64,000 nucleotides of DNA from Gymnopilus junonius (taxonomy: Eukaryota; Basidiomycota; Agaricomycetes; Agaricales; Galerinaceae). The notes below the pieces were generated by a model. The model was not told where the DNA came from and did not search any database. It worked only from the letters and a program-made list of their open reading frames with translations. How positions within the stretch are numbered: the stretch's first letter is position 1; every line of letters begins with the position of its first letter. A program made the position numbers and the translations under genes. Below, piece after piece: positions 1 through 11,356 of this stretch. The DNA is taken from assembly GCA_015501075.1 (NCBI GenBank), contig JADNYJ010000135.1, positions 48,494 to 112,493 of the forward strand. Reading direction: 5' to 3'.

Positions 1-7
1 GCAGCCC

Positions 8-520
8 ATGACAGCGACTAACCCCAATGTAAACAGAGGAGGTAATGATGGGGGGAATCGCGGTGGAACCCCGACCAGTCGAGGAGGATATGGAGGATGG
101 AATAATCGCGGAGGTTACAGTGGAGGTCGTGGAGGATATGGAGGAGGTTTTCGTGGTGGTTATAGCGGAGGTTACGGAGGAGGACCAGTGACTACGGGTG
201 GAAGTGGAGGAGGATCGACGACGAACACGCAGACTCAAGGTGGAGGAGCGAGTCAACAAACGTCAACCCAAGCACCTGCTTCCGGTACATTTGGAGGTGC
301 TGGAATGCCAATGGAAATTGATCAAACTCGTGGAGGAACAAAGGGTGCCTTTCAATGCTACAACTGTGGCGGCGAAGGGCATCTTGCACGTAACTGTCCA
401 GAACCAAAGCGTCCTCGCCAACCTCCATGTATGTTCGTGCGCAGCATGTTCGATAATCTCCCCGATGATGATAAAAAGGGTTTACTCACCGAATTGGGTT
501 TTCCTACCAACGAAGAGTGA
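8..520 (+). CDS. Gag C-terminal part with RGG-rich tract and CCHC zinc knuckle (partial)
   Basis: This is the end of the retroelement Gag, the nucleocapsid protein that binds element RNA. The visible 170 residues start with a low-complexity Gly/Arg tract (repeated RGGY, GGY; residues about 10-65), then a Gln/Thr/Ser-rich stretch, then one CCHC knuckle (CYNCGGEGHLARNC, about residues 117-130). It ends at a TGA at 518-520. The frame is still open at the window edge, so the ATG at 8 is probably not the true start and the capsid part lies outside. The pol frame is shifted by -1 relative to gag and begins around 517. RGG tracts usually bind RNA; that role is inferred. Confidence 0.8.
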   Translation: MTATNPNVNRGGNDGGNRGGTPTSRGGYGGWNNRGGYSGGRGGYGGGFRGGYSGGYGGGPVTTGGSGGGSTTNTQTQGGGASQQTSTQAPASGTFGGAGMPMEIDQTRGGTKGAFQCYNCGGEGHLARNCPEPKRPRQPPCMFVRSMFDNLPDDDKKGLLTELGFPTNEE

Positions 521-3500
521 AGAATTGTGTGCCCTCTTCATCTACACAATGTATTAGTACAAATACGTCAGCAACAATACACGATTCTACGATCCTGTTT
601 AAAGCCACACATCCAGAGAAGAAGAGAAAAGCAGCCTTGGTCGAAGATGTGGAGGATGAGGATGAAAAGTTGATGAATGAAAAAGAGAAAGCTAGAGGAT
701 CAGGCATTCTTGAAGATAACACGGATGATCAAGATAAAGTAGAGGAGAAGAAGTCGGAGGATGCAGAGAAGTTGAAACCAGAGACAGAACAAAAGGAGGA
801 GGACGAAAGCTTAGATGATGCGAACAATATGAGTGCAGCAGCCAAACTTCTACGACAGCTAAAAGAAATGAAAGACAAAGCAATCTATGCATTGAGGAGG
901 TGGACATCAAATCGGCAGCAAGACGAAGTCACTGTATCCCTTTTCCAAGCCTTGATAACTGCCCCGATCGATGATGCTATTCGAATGCTTGAAGATCTTC
1001 GTCGCCCATTACGACATGTCCTACAAAGAATGAGCAGTGCCTAGGCCAATTCAACTATCATTCCAGCAATGCTTCAGACCATCGATACTGCCATGAAATT
1101 CACAGTTGACTGCCTACTTGACTGTGGGGCAACAGGTTGCTATATTGATGAGTCGTTAGCGAGAGAATTAGGGTTGAATCTCGAAAAGCTCGCACATCCG
1201 ATTCCGGTTTATAACGTTGACCGGACCCTGAATGAAGGAGGCCCTATCTGATACATTGTTCCTCTATGTGTCAAGATCGGAGACCATGTTGAGTCAATAA
1301 CATTTGCTGTCACTAATACAGGCCCCAACAAAATCATTCTCGGTCACACATGGCTTCGAAAGCACAACCCTAGCATTGATTGGACTCGAGCAAAGGTGTT
1401 GTTTGATCGTTGTCCACGAGAATGTGGTCTGCCCCAAGTGTGGAATGAGGATGAGAATTTGATAGGAGCAATTGAAGAAGATAACGAAGAGACGGTCGAG
1501 GAAGAGGAAGAAACCTATGAGAATGAAGATATGGACACATTAGAGGAAGGAGAAAGACTGTTTGTCTTACCAGAAGATGTTGAGTCCATTCGTGCTAGCT
1601 ATACGATATCTCAACATCTTGCAGAGGAGAACGCACGTGTGAAGAAATTGAAGGCAGATGCGACCGTTCCTGACAGATATGTCAAAGACTTCAGCCCCGT
1701 TTTCGAAAAGTCGACCTTCGATACATTACCACCTCGACGGAAGTGGGACCACACAATTGAACTCAAAGACAACAGTACACCATTTACGAGCAAAATCTAC
1801 CCACTAGCTCGAGATGAACAACGACAATTGGATGAATTCATTGAAGAGCACTTACAATCCGGGAGAATTCGACTGTCAAAGAGCCCGATTGCATCTCTGT
1901 TTTTCTTTGTCAAGAAGAAAGATGGAAGTCTTCGCCCTGTACAAGACTATCATTGGTTGAATGCAGGAACAATAAAGAATCGATATCCCTTACCACTTGT
2001 CTCTGAGATCATTGACAAACTGCGGGGTGCACGTTATTTCACAAAATTTGACATTCGATGGGGCTATAACAATATCAGACTTAAAGAGGGTGACGAGTGG
2101 AAGGCAGCATTCATCACGAACCGTGGACTCTTCGAACCATTAGTCATGTTCTTCGGCTTAACAAACTCCCCTGCAACCTTTCAAACAATGATGAACGAAT
2201 TGTTCTCCAGCCTGATTACACGAGGCGTTGTAATCGTATATATGGACGACATCTTAATCTTTATGAAGACACTAGAAGAACACCGCGCAGTTACGAAAGA
2301 GGTCCTGTGAATCCTTGCCGATAACAATCTGTCACTGAAACCTGAGAAGTGCGAATGGGAGAAGACAAAGGTAGAATACCTTGGTATGGTAATCTCGGAG
2401 GATGGTGTGGAGATGGACACAGTGAAAGTAGAGGCGGTGCGTGACTGGCCGGAACCACAAAACAAGCGCGAACTTCAGCAGTTCCTTGGTTTTGCAAACT
2501 ACTATCGATGGTTCATTAGTCATTTCTCGACTATGAGTTGTCCTTTACACCGACTCACCGGAAACCAGCCATGGAAATGGGGAGGGGAAGAAAGAAAAGC
2601 ATTTAGAGAACTCAAGATGGCCATTATGACAGCGCCCGTGCTAGCATTTCCCACCGACAAAGATCCTTATCGAGTGGAGGCTGATAGCTCTGGATATGCG
2701 ACAGGTGCAACGTTACTACAACACCAGAACAACGTGTGGAGACCAATTGCATTCTTATCAAAATCTTTAACCAACGTCGAAAGAAACTATGAAATCCATG
2801 ATCGAGAAATGTTAGCCATCATGCGAGCACTTGAAGAATGGCGGCATCACTTACAAGGAGCGGAGCATACAGTCGAGATTCACACTGATCACAAAAATCT
2901 CCAGTACTTCACAACTGCCCAGAAATTGAACCGCCGGCAAGCTCGATGGTCACTTGAGCTTGCAAATTACGATTTTGTATTGATACATCGACCTGGACAC
3001 ACTATGGGAAGAGCAGATGCATTATCTAGGAGACCAGATCATGAGAAAGGGGAGGACGATAACAACGGTGTGGTATTAATTCAACCTCACCATTTACGAA
3101 GAGTGGATGTAGAGATCGAGGATGAAGGGAAAGAGTTAGTTGAGAAGATCCGACGCCATAAAGAAGTAGAGCGGGCAGTGCAGCTGAAGTTGCAGATGAA
3201 GGAGAAAGGCTGGGAGGAGCATGAGGGATTGATTTTGTGGGAGAATCGTGTATACGTACCACCAAACCGAACTCTTCATGAAACGATCATCCGTTTACAC
3301 CACGACACCTATACCGCTGGCCATCCTGGGCGATACAAGACCGCTGAATTAATCCTATGATCCTACTGGTGGCCACGCATTCACGTCGATGTTCGCCGAT
3401 ATGTCGAAAGCTGTGACCTCTGTCAACGAACAAAAGCTAAACGAAACAAACCGCAAGGACTACTCTCACCAAATCTTGTTCCCAAGTATCCCTGGCAGCA

Positions 3501-4525
3501 GATTTCCGTCGACCTGATTACCGAACTCCCCATGAGTTTAGGTTACGATGCAATCATGGTTGTAGTTGACAGACTCACCAAAATGATTCGCATAATCCCT
3601 ACCTACACTTCCCTAACGTCTGAAGGTGCTGCGCGACTCTACAGAGACTTTGTCTGGAAGGATTTTGGACTACCTGAATCAGTTATCAGTGACCGAGGAA
3701 CCATATTTGTATCCAAGTTCATGGATGCATTGAATCACTTACTCGGTATCCAAACCAACGTCTCTACGGCCTATCATCCCCAAACCGATGGCCAAACCGA
3801 ACGCATTAACCAAGAAATCGAACAGTATTTGCGCATCTTCGTAAATTACTGACAAGACAATTGGGCCGAGTGGTTGTCCCTAGCAGAATTCAGCTACAAT
3901 GACAAAGTCAACAAGAGTACTGGACATTCACCTTTTATGCTAAACTGGGGGAGAAATCCGCGAAAAGGAGTTGAAGTGAAGAGAGAATGTACGGTGGAAG
4001 CAGCGAGCGATTTCGTGAAGAGGATGGATGAGCTGAGAAGAGAAGCAGAGGCGGCGTTAGAACGAGCAGCACGGGATATGAAAACTCACTTCGACCGCAG
4101 TCATCAAGTGTCGCCCGAATTTCACGAAGGCGATGAAGTCCTACTGGAAGGAGAAAACCTAAAACGAACCGCCCAACTAAAAAACTCGAACACCGATGTT
4201 TTGGACCATTCAAAGTTGAAAAGAAGATCGGGCAGCGTGCTTACCGACTTAAATTACCCTCAACATGGAAGGTGCACCCAGTCTTCCATGTGGCCAAACT
4301 TTTCCCATACTGCCGTGGAGACCGCCCGCAAACAGAACCGCCACCACCCGACCTTATAGATGGAGAACCTGAACAAGAAGTTGAAAAGATTCTGGATGAC
4401 CGTATCAGAAGAGGGAAGAAGCAGTACTTGGTGAAATGGAAGGGTTTCCCGATGGAAGAGAATGACAGAGGAAAATCTCACGCACGCCAAACGAGTTTTG
4501 AATGAGTACAAAACTCGTCCTAAAG
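517..4525 (+). pseudogene. pol: Ty3/gypsy pol polyprotein (PR-RT-RH-IN-chromodomain), disrupted
   Basis: An acidic Lys/Glu-rich spacer (517-1044) is followed by protease with DCGATG (about 1120), RT with VKKKDGSLRP and the YMDDILIF catalytic motif (about 2240), RNase H with DSSGYATGA and HTDHKNLQYF (about 2690-2910), the integrase HHCC zinc domain (about 3290-3430), the integrase DDE core (VDLITELP; VISDRGT; TDGQTERINQE) and a chromodomain (EQEVEKILDD...YLVKWKGF, about 4355-4450). All parts from 517 to about 4150 are in one frame, interrupted by TAG at 1042 and TGA at 1249, 2308, 3358 and 3850. The chromodomain is in another frame, and about 10 bp encoding its usual TWEP motif are missing near 4463, shifting the tail again. 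The result is a dead copy, though each domain is easily recognised. Confidence 0.92.
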
Positions 4526-4532
4526 GGGGGGG
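4522..4532 (+). other. Polypurine tract of the retrotransposon
   Basis: A run of AAA followed by eight G lies three bases before the LTR start. This is the expected site for priming plus-strand cDNA synthesis in LTR retroelements. Confidence 0.75.
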
Positions 4533-4535
4533 TAA

Positions 4536-4710
4536 TGTCAGGAAATGATCGCCTTATTTTATCTTATCTTTTCTATTCCTTTTTATAGAACGATGTCTTA
4601 CTCTCGCAGTATATAGTCATTCCGTCTTTCGTAGATACGATTCCAGTCTTGCGCTGGTCTATTCACCGCTATACTATCCTTTCGGCCTTTTCCCTCGTGC
4701 GACGCTGACA
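4536..4710 (+). repeat. 3' long terminal repeat, 175 bp
   Basis: The segment starts TGTCAG and ends CTGACA, a 6-bp inverted terminal repeat with the canonical TG...CA ends, directly after the polypurine tract. It contains a TATA-like AGTATATAG near 4608. The next five bases, GAATA (4711-4715), should be the target-site duplication, but the partner copy would lie left of the window. At 175 bp this is a short LTR. Confidence 0.85.
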
Positions 4711-4711
4711 G

Positions 4712-5776
4712 AATAGCATACCGCAAACGCGCTTGGAAATTGAAAAGGAATGGTTGAGCCGAGCTAGACAACTTCTGTTGTCAAATTCACTCCGCATAAA
4801 TCGTCTGTTGGATTCCAATGAACGCTGCGGTCAATGGTATTATATGCATTTACTACCTATTCTCTTCATTACTGACTCTTTTGACGACTGTGGTTGTACC
4901 TCGCACATACTCGACACACTTTACTTGTCTGTATCCGACTACCGACACGGGTCGGAGGATCACCCGCATTTCTTGATGCGAGTGGCTCCTCGCGCTGTCA
5001 TATTGGACCGTCCCTTCCTAAGCCCTCACAGCTTGAATTGGACTAATATCCCTGATTTTACTACAACTCTCCTCGACGTTGACCAGATTCTCGAGATACT
5101 TCGATTAGGCCCCAATCTTACCAAGCTCCATTTCGACCTCATCAGCTCCCGCGATGCTTTGTCACCGGATGAAGCCTACAAACATGTTGTGCACCCCAAC
5201 ATTGAGTTTCTCGACATTGGAATCTTATCTCTTATGAACCTCTTTTTCACCTCCATCACGCTTCCATCTCTGGACGATCTTACCCTCCGAGGAGATTGCG
5301 AACACCTACCAACTGAACCATTAATAGAGTTCTTCGAGTGCTCTATAAATTATTTGAAAAACTTATCACTAGACGACTGGGTATTAACAATCGAAGATGC
5401 AATCGTGATGGCAAAAGCGATACCGTCATCTTCCGACCGGTGTCGACGCCGAACCCACATTGACAGAGCCACTACTTCCACTGCTTCAAACCTTTTGGTG
5501 GTTTGGAGATAAAGGATTTACGTGGGAAGTCATTCCTGAATTCCTCGTTAAGCTGAAGAGACGCGCTTCCAGCCGTTGACACCCATTCAAATTTATTGCA
5601 ATTGCGAAAAGGAAGATTCTCTGATACCCTATATTCCAAAGGAGGTCCTCGAGGCACTTACGGTCTATGATAACGTTGAATTCGCATTTGAAGTCCTACT
5701 GGATCATGGCTCAGAAAATTTGTGGGATTTGTCACTTGAAAATGTTGACGAAACGGGAGCTGTCCGGCTGTCTTAA
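4712..5776 (+). pseudogene. F-box/LRR copy A, interrupted by the retrotransposon
   Basis: From the first codons after the LTR the frame reads QTRLEIEKEWLSRA, matching the point just after the F-box in the paralogues (for example SQTRLQLAKDWLSRS in copy I). It continues through the LRR-like part (LNWTNIPDFTTTLLDVDQIL, LEILRLGPNLTKLHF) to about 5410. The frame then changes: the LTEPLLPLL...FTWEVIPEFLV block lies in a second frame that stops at 5575, and the C-terminal block (PIQIYCNCEKED...IPYIP) is in a third frame ending at 5776. The N-terminal half, including the F-box, is absent and should lie beyond the 5' LTR. This is a retroelement-disrupted, frameshifted pseudogene. Confidence 0.85.
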
Positions 5777-5970
5777 TCCGCTTATTGTGTTAAAGGTATG
5801 TATATATTGAGTTTATTAAAAGAAGCATGATTAGAGTCAATGATAAAATATCCTGCTTTACACCATGATGCTGAGAAGCCGTATAGAGGAACAATGATAT
5901 CTTTATGTCTCCTCCTACGAGATGACCCAGTAGAAGGCAAATTGCACAGGCCAGGCCACGCTACTCTATT

Positions 5971-7398
5971 CTAATTACCACCGAGCTTTTCCCGAGAGAG
6001 TATCAATAAGTCGTCCTCTAATACTTCCTTCTGATCATTGGAATATCTAATAGTGAAGGAAAAATGGACACGGTCTTCAAATTCAGCGAGTTGCGAGATG
6101 ACATCTTCATCAATGTATGGTATCGGGTTCTCTTTTTCATAATCGCAAATGATTTCGACAGTTTCCAATGGGCGTCGGCGGCTTTCGTCATCTTGAGAGA
6201 GAGGCACGAGAAACCATGGAACAACCTTCCACAGAAAACTATCCAACCCAGACCATTTAAAAATCCGAAGCCTAGGAAGGAGTGGCTCCGTAACTGCCGG
6301 TATGGGCGTTTCAGTGGTTGGAAGATGGCTCTTAAGAGCATAGTATACTTCCTCCCAGAAATCTTGAAACCCGCCTTCTCCAACAATGATTTCCAGTTCT
6401 TCCACCGAGGATGCCAATCGAATTAGGCGAAGGAAATCTTTAGGCCTGAACTCTGTTTCATGAAAGCACAAGCTTTTGATCCCCTTTGAATATTCTTGAG
6501 CAAGAAAAAAAGCAATCCCATCTACGCTGAGTTCATAGCGCGCTCCCGCGGCGAAGAGATGCGTCAGATTAGGGAATGCAATAGTTCTGAAGAATATGTC
6601 AGATGCGATGGTGGATAAAAATATGATTTCAAGAGATTCTAGACCAGCATGATTGACGCGCCCATTTGAAGTGTGAAATGGATAAGGAACGTCCTCGAGT
6701 ACGACAAAATAGAATCGGCATTTGCGCAGGCTAGGGATTGATAGGATCAATTCGAAAAGACGATGGACTGCCGGACTGTTCAATGTGAGATTAGTGACAT
6801 TCGTCCAATTAAAGTTGATCAGGTTCACTGTGGGGCCCTCTAGGTTGACATATTTGGGAGCAATTTTGGATAGCGTATAGATATTGAAATCGCAATCGGG
6901 GGCTGTTACGATAAGCTCAATTATGGTGGAAGAAACGCAGGCGGAGTCGTTAAGAAGAACCAAGAGAAAAGGTGGGAAAGTGATGTCCAAAACACACCAG
7001 TGGCCACAATGCTGATTAACGATGTCGATAAGGCGGCGCACTTGGGGCGAGTCTTCAACCTCGTTGGGAATCGAGAGCCTGATCTCTAAAGGAAGCTGGC
7101 CGGATCTGTCAAGCCAATCCTCTACAAGCTGAACCCACGTTTCCGTATATTCAGTCTGGATGTATAAGGACAGAACAGTCCAAATACTGGGGGTTGACCA
7201 TGCGATGCGACGCCAATTGCAACATACCGCCCCAAGGACAAGTGGATTCGCACGGTGGTTTGAAGCGTAAATGTCAAATATCTCAGACGTGAGTTCAACC
7301 GGAAGGCGATCAACGACGGAAAGAGAAGAAGTTAACTCTAGTTCATTCGCTACCGCATTGTCCGCTGTTGCAAATTGAGTGAGCTTAACGCGTTCAAA
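5971..7398 (-). pseudogene. F-box/LRR copy B, N-terminally truncated
   Basis: The minus-strand frame is open from a TAA at 7401-7399 to the stop at 5971. It contains a clear F-box (VVDRLPVELTSEIFDIYASN...LGAVCCNWRRIAWSTPSIW, about 7335-7185) followed by about 400 residues of LRR-like sequence (LINFNWTNVTNLTL, EPLLPRLRIFKWSG) and the family C-terminal block (ENPIPYIDEDVISQL). There is no ATG before the F-box; the first start-like codon is a GTG at 7041, inside the LRR part. The Cys-rich module and coiled coil that precede the F-box in D and I are not found upstream in any frame. Either a 5' exon is hidden or the copy lost its start. If active it would be an SCF-type substrate receptor. Confidence 0.65.
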
Positions 7399-8356
7399 TT
7401 AGAAATAGTGCATTCCACATGACTGACCGTGAGCTATCTCGGGAGTAGGGATAAATTCCATGGATTGCGATTGACGAGCCTATCCAAATATATTGGCTTT
7501 GAGTTGTCGAAGACCGTTGGGAAAAAGAGAGCAAATATTCTCGAATGAAAACGAGACGCCGACTTATAAGCTCATGAAGACACATTGTTAAAGATGGCCC
7601 GTTCACCTAGACAAAGCAAACAGCCAAGGCTTGACCGGCAACTGTACTCCAAAAGTTAAAACTTGACGAACAATCAAATTTCCTGGCCCAAGAAGGATCG
7701 TATGGAGTACGAGCATTAGAGATCTCGGTGATTGGTCCACTTTGATCGAGCATCCAGGGCCGGGCCAAAGAAGTTATATTCTGTCCGATGGCATTGTAGT
7801 CAGCCCTATTGTTTATTCTCGGCCCCTTCAGACGCCGATACAGCAGCATTGTTCCCCCAATCTCGATTCTGTGCACGGCCTTCTTCAAACTTATTGCTGG
7901 TCATCCGCTCGAATTGGGAAAGGTTCCCAAATGCAGAAATCCGGCAAATTCGGTGTGTCCATCACACGTTGGGGCCGTCGCAGGTCAACGACCCAAAACT
8001 TGTCACTTTTCTTTGACAGATCCCCGGATAGAAATCCCAGAGTAATAGAACTTTGAAACCTTGTGCGGATCTTGTTCCGCGTGAAATTTATCAGAACACG
8101 TTCTTCCCAAAATCTAGAGTCAGGTATCCAAGGGCGGAAATGGGAATAAAAAAAAGACGAAAGCAGGGGAGAATCCAGGGTCGAATTGCGCCCAATAAGG
8201 TAAATTGGCGCAAAATGCAAAATTTGTCTCACCGAGCGCTCCAAACAGGATAGAAGGCGGCTAACCTGTCAAAAAAATTGGTCGGCGTGCACATCAGACA
8301 TGTGGACCGAATGCCATTTACGGGTACCGAATGAGTGCTTGTCTCCCGTGAATATG
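7399..8356. other. Intergenic, no supported gene
   Basis: Only short overlapping open frames on both strands, with no recognisable domain. The right end is the promoter region of the zinc-finger gene at 8532. Confidence 0.5.
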
Positions 8357-8363
8357 TATAAAA
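8357..8363 (+). promoter_or_regulatory. TATA box upstream of zinc-finger gene Z1
   Basis: TATAAAA lies about 175 bp before the ATG at 8532. The distance includes a likely 5'-leader intron (8466-8529, GTGAGT...CAG), so the spliced leader would be about 110 nt. Confidence 0.5.
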
Positions 8364-8531
8364 GGGTAATGCCTCGATCGTTCGTTTCCTCCCAACCAGC
8401 TACAATCTTATACGCTGGAAACGACCTCACGTCCTTCAAGTTGAACAAGCAATCCAGCAGACAGGTGAGTTCCCCTCCGTCCATTGATTGAACGTCGCGA
8501 AGGTGGTTAATAGCTTTGCAATATTGTCAGG

Positions 8532-8771
8532 ATGTTTCGTACCAAGTCCATCTGCCGATGGAACGACTGCGGGAAGCTCGTCACGAACAACTCTGAGGTC
8601 GAGGTGGAAAGGCACCTCATGGATGAGCACGGAGTGAAACTTGCAACTCGAAGGTTTTATTGCAAGTGGCCAGATTGTCCCTATAATGATCTCGAACACG
8701 CTTTCAACACATGGGATACTATTGTTAGACACATCCGCCATTATCATTGGAAGGTCAATCTTGCTGAGTGA
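8532..8771 (+). CDS. Small C2H2 zinc-finger protein Z1
   Basis: The 79-residue product has two fingers of the type C-x-W-x2-C...H-x4-H: CRWNDC...HLMDEH (residues 8-34) and CKWPDC...HIRHYH (44-72). That spacing is shared with Z2-Z4 and suggests a compact nucleic-acid or protein-binding protein. It stops right after finger 2 and lacks the third finger of Z2. The ATG follows an AG preceded by a GTGAGT...GTCAG intron, so unlike Z2-Z4, whose ATG sits in an 8-nt exon before the intron, here translation would start in the second exon. The function is not known and the family is probably lineage-restricted. Confidence 0.7.
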   Translation: MFRTKSICRWNDCGKLVTNNSEVEVERHLMDEHGVKLATRRFYCKWPDCPYNDLEHAFNTWDTIVRHIRHYHWKVNLAE

Positions 8772-11263
8772 GCTCGCTGCAGCAATGGGCTCTCTCGGCA
8801 GGCTTGGAAATGGGAAGTAAGAGGACCCATCTGGAAGCGCTAGGCGTGTTAGTTAGATGCGTTTAGTAATATTTTCATGAATATCTACCTGTTCCTCTTT
8901 AAAACCTTGTTTTACAATCGTGTTAACGCGTCATTTTCCTGGGTACGGCCTCGCTTGAAAAATTAAGCTACTGAAAGTCATCGTATATATTACGCACATA
9001 TAGTCAATCATCGTCCTGGAAAGGATGAGCTATCAGATCAGTTGCCAGGCGTTGTCCTCGGGGAACTCGCTTCTGAGGGCGGCACTATGAGTTCACGAAT
9101 GATGACTGCATCTGCTCAAGCGTTGCGTTTCCGGACAAATAGCAGAAAATTCGAGTATACTAGAGTTGGTAGCGACGTGGACGATTGATGGGCGGGAGCA
9201 ACAGCAGATAGAGTAGAAAGTTGAAACTGCCAGAGGACGCGTTCGGAATTTTGTTGACATTTGTTGACGTGAGTCCTTGGCACGTGAGAAGAATTCTGCT
9301 TTCTTTTCTTCCCGCCGTCGTCGGTCGAGACTCGACCGCCATTGCCATTTTCCACTGGTGACTGCCAGGCTCCAGCAGTGCCTCCGCAGTACGTCCTTCA
9401 ACGCGATAATTGCCAGTGCGATGTCACCGTTCCAACGTCTTTCCCGGGTCCTTAGTTGTTCAAATTTGACCTGTAACCGCTTCAATCTTCAAGATTGTTA
9501 TGAAAGCCTGAAACCGGGATTTGCTTAGAACTGCGTTTACTCTCCTATATACAGGGTAAGCCTTATTTTTTACATTCATATAAAGGAACTACTTTTACAT
9601 CTACTTAGGCCAAGGTTTCTTGGTTGTACTCTGCCGCAGGCTGAAGCAATGACCTTATTACGGGCATAACCACGGTTTCTCTCATCCATGGCGTGGAGTG
9701 CACCTTCCACCAGGGATTCTACCATTGTACCAATGCTGTCGCGGTTGACTGAACCACCTCACTGTTGGTGTCTGTCCTCTGTTTCAGCATCCGAGTTTCG
9801 CCATAGGAAGAAAATTAGGACTCAATATTGTTCTCATTCTCGACTCCACACGTCTTTGCTGTCGCCGGCCTTTCAAGGAACTATACCTCCTAGAACTGTC
9901 TCTACACCTGGCTCACCAAACCTTCTGTGCAGTGTTGCTCGTCGCCTTTGCGTTTCGCCAGGGCGAAGTGCCGATGGGAACCTGAGAGCAGATGAGTCGG
10001 GATCTTGTAGAGCACTAAGGTACGTTCAGCATATCCCTGTCATACACAATAAGGACTTATACTAACCTTTTTATATCGTCTTATCGCTACGTCTACCTCT
10101 GTTACTTGTGAATAGAAAGTCGGAATCTGTCCCTCAATTTCGGCTCTGAACTCTGAGTCTACCTTTCAACGCGACGCGCCCCCGATCTGGGGCGTAATTG
10201 GCGCCAACAAAATGAACCCTATAAGCCTACGCGTCAACCAGCGTCCATACCCTGTCGTTACTGCGAAAGCCCACACACTTCTCCTTGCCACGTTAGAGTT
10301 GAAATCTGGTCAGTCGTGTCTTCGCCTCTTGTGGCTCTTTCTGTTCTATTCCATAATGTCCAGTGTTGTCCATAGCTATCGCTAGAGCACATACTCATCG
10401 CTCTGCAGGATATATCGGGGTGGTCGTATTGCAAGGAGGGACAAGAGAATGATTCATACCCATAATACTCTATAATGATTGATCACTCTTCCGACCCCAA
10501 GTTTCTTAAAGTAACGGTGTGCCTCTCGTTCAGTCGTTGGTGTGGAGTCGTTGCCATCCTCGTCTTTCACCCTCTTCAAATTCTAAACAATGTAGCTTTG
10601 ACGTACGCTCCTAAGTAAAAATTTAGGTGGCCTGCTGACCCTGAAGGTATCAAGGAAAGGTATCAAGGAAAGGTGAATGAAGAGTGGTAGAAAAGGCGGG
10701 CAGGAGTGGCAACGAGAAAAAGTTCGTTGCCTGAAGTGGGCATTGTGCATTGTTTTTCCGTTTCCATGTTCAAATTTCGTTACAATCCCACTATGGCCCT
10801 TCGTTCGGAAGGCGGTGCGGAACGAACATTCCAGCAACTTGGGAGGGCCAACCCTCATGGTCCCCAATGTCAATGCGTTCGTCAATGCGTCTGTCAATGC
10901 GCAAAGGGTGTCAATGCGTATTTACTTTTGAAGACCAACAATAACGTGTGGCACGGTCACGTGACAAAACGTACTTGTGCTGCGTCGGGAATAATTCCGT
11001 GCGCATAGACACTGAACTACTAAAGACGGAGAATAAGGTCAACTCGCAACAGAGGCCACTAGGCCAGAGTATGCACGATGTGTCAAGGCAGCGTAACTCT
11101 TAATAAATATGGTAACAATTGTCCCGTTGTGCGTATACCAAAGTATGGCCCGCCCCGCCTGTTACCTATTTGGCCCTAAGAAATTGGGCCAATGCTTGCG
11201 AGCGTGATCTGTACCATTGTTCAAGGTAATTTTATGAGGACGACTTGGCCCGCCTCGAGTCGA
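8772..11263. other. Intergenic 2.5 kb, no supported gene
   Basis: Several open frames of 60-130 codons overlap on both strands (for example 9093-9485 and 9688-10065), none with a recognisable domain, good start context or paralogue in the window. A tandem 13-mer (two copies, about 10647-10672) and the GTCAATGCG cluster at 10869-10918 are the only structured elements seen. Confidence 0.5.
10869..10918 (+). repeat. Four copies of the nonamer GTCAATGCG
   Basis: Copies start at 10869, 10881, 10893 and 10910. Spacing is 12, 12 and 17 bp, so the first three form a regular 12-bp periodic array. It could be a degenerate minisatellite or a clustered binding site. No gene is supported immediately beside it; the nearest is Z2, about 440 bp downstream. 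Confidence 0.8.
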
Positions 11264-11269
11264 TATAAA
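11264..11269 (+). promoter_or_regulatory. TATA box upstream of zinc-finger gene Z2
   Basis: TATAAA about 93 bp before the ATG at 11357, in a layout similar to Z3 (75 bp). Confidence 0.55.
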
Positions 11270-11356
11270 CGACTGCCAATCGCTCAATTTTTCTTAGGCC
11301 ACTACCTTCAGTCTACCCCGCTATTCTATCACCTTTTCCAATTAGCATCCATTCCC

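Larger units (their letters stand above)
1..4710 (+). mobile_element. Ty3/gypsy chromovirus LTR retrotransposon, 3' part, decayed
   Basis: Reading left to right there is a Gag zinc knuckle, a retropepsin motif, reverse transcriptase, RNase H, integrase and a C-terminal chromodomain, then a polypurine tract and a 175-bp LTR. The domain order PR-RT-RH-IN-chromodomain defines the chromovirus clade of Ty3/gypsy elements. The 5' LTR, primer binding site and most of gag lie left of the window. The pol frame carries five in-frame stops and at least two frameshifts, so the copy cannot be autonomous. The 3' LTR abuts codons of an F-box/LRR gene at 4712, so the element sits inside that gene. The chromodomain may once have steered integration to modified histones (family knowledge, not shown here). 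Confidence 0.93.

Noticed and set aside
9093..10065. Open frames of 125-130 codons on both strands
   Set aside because: Compositionally random, mutually overlapping, without domain, promoter or paralogue.
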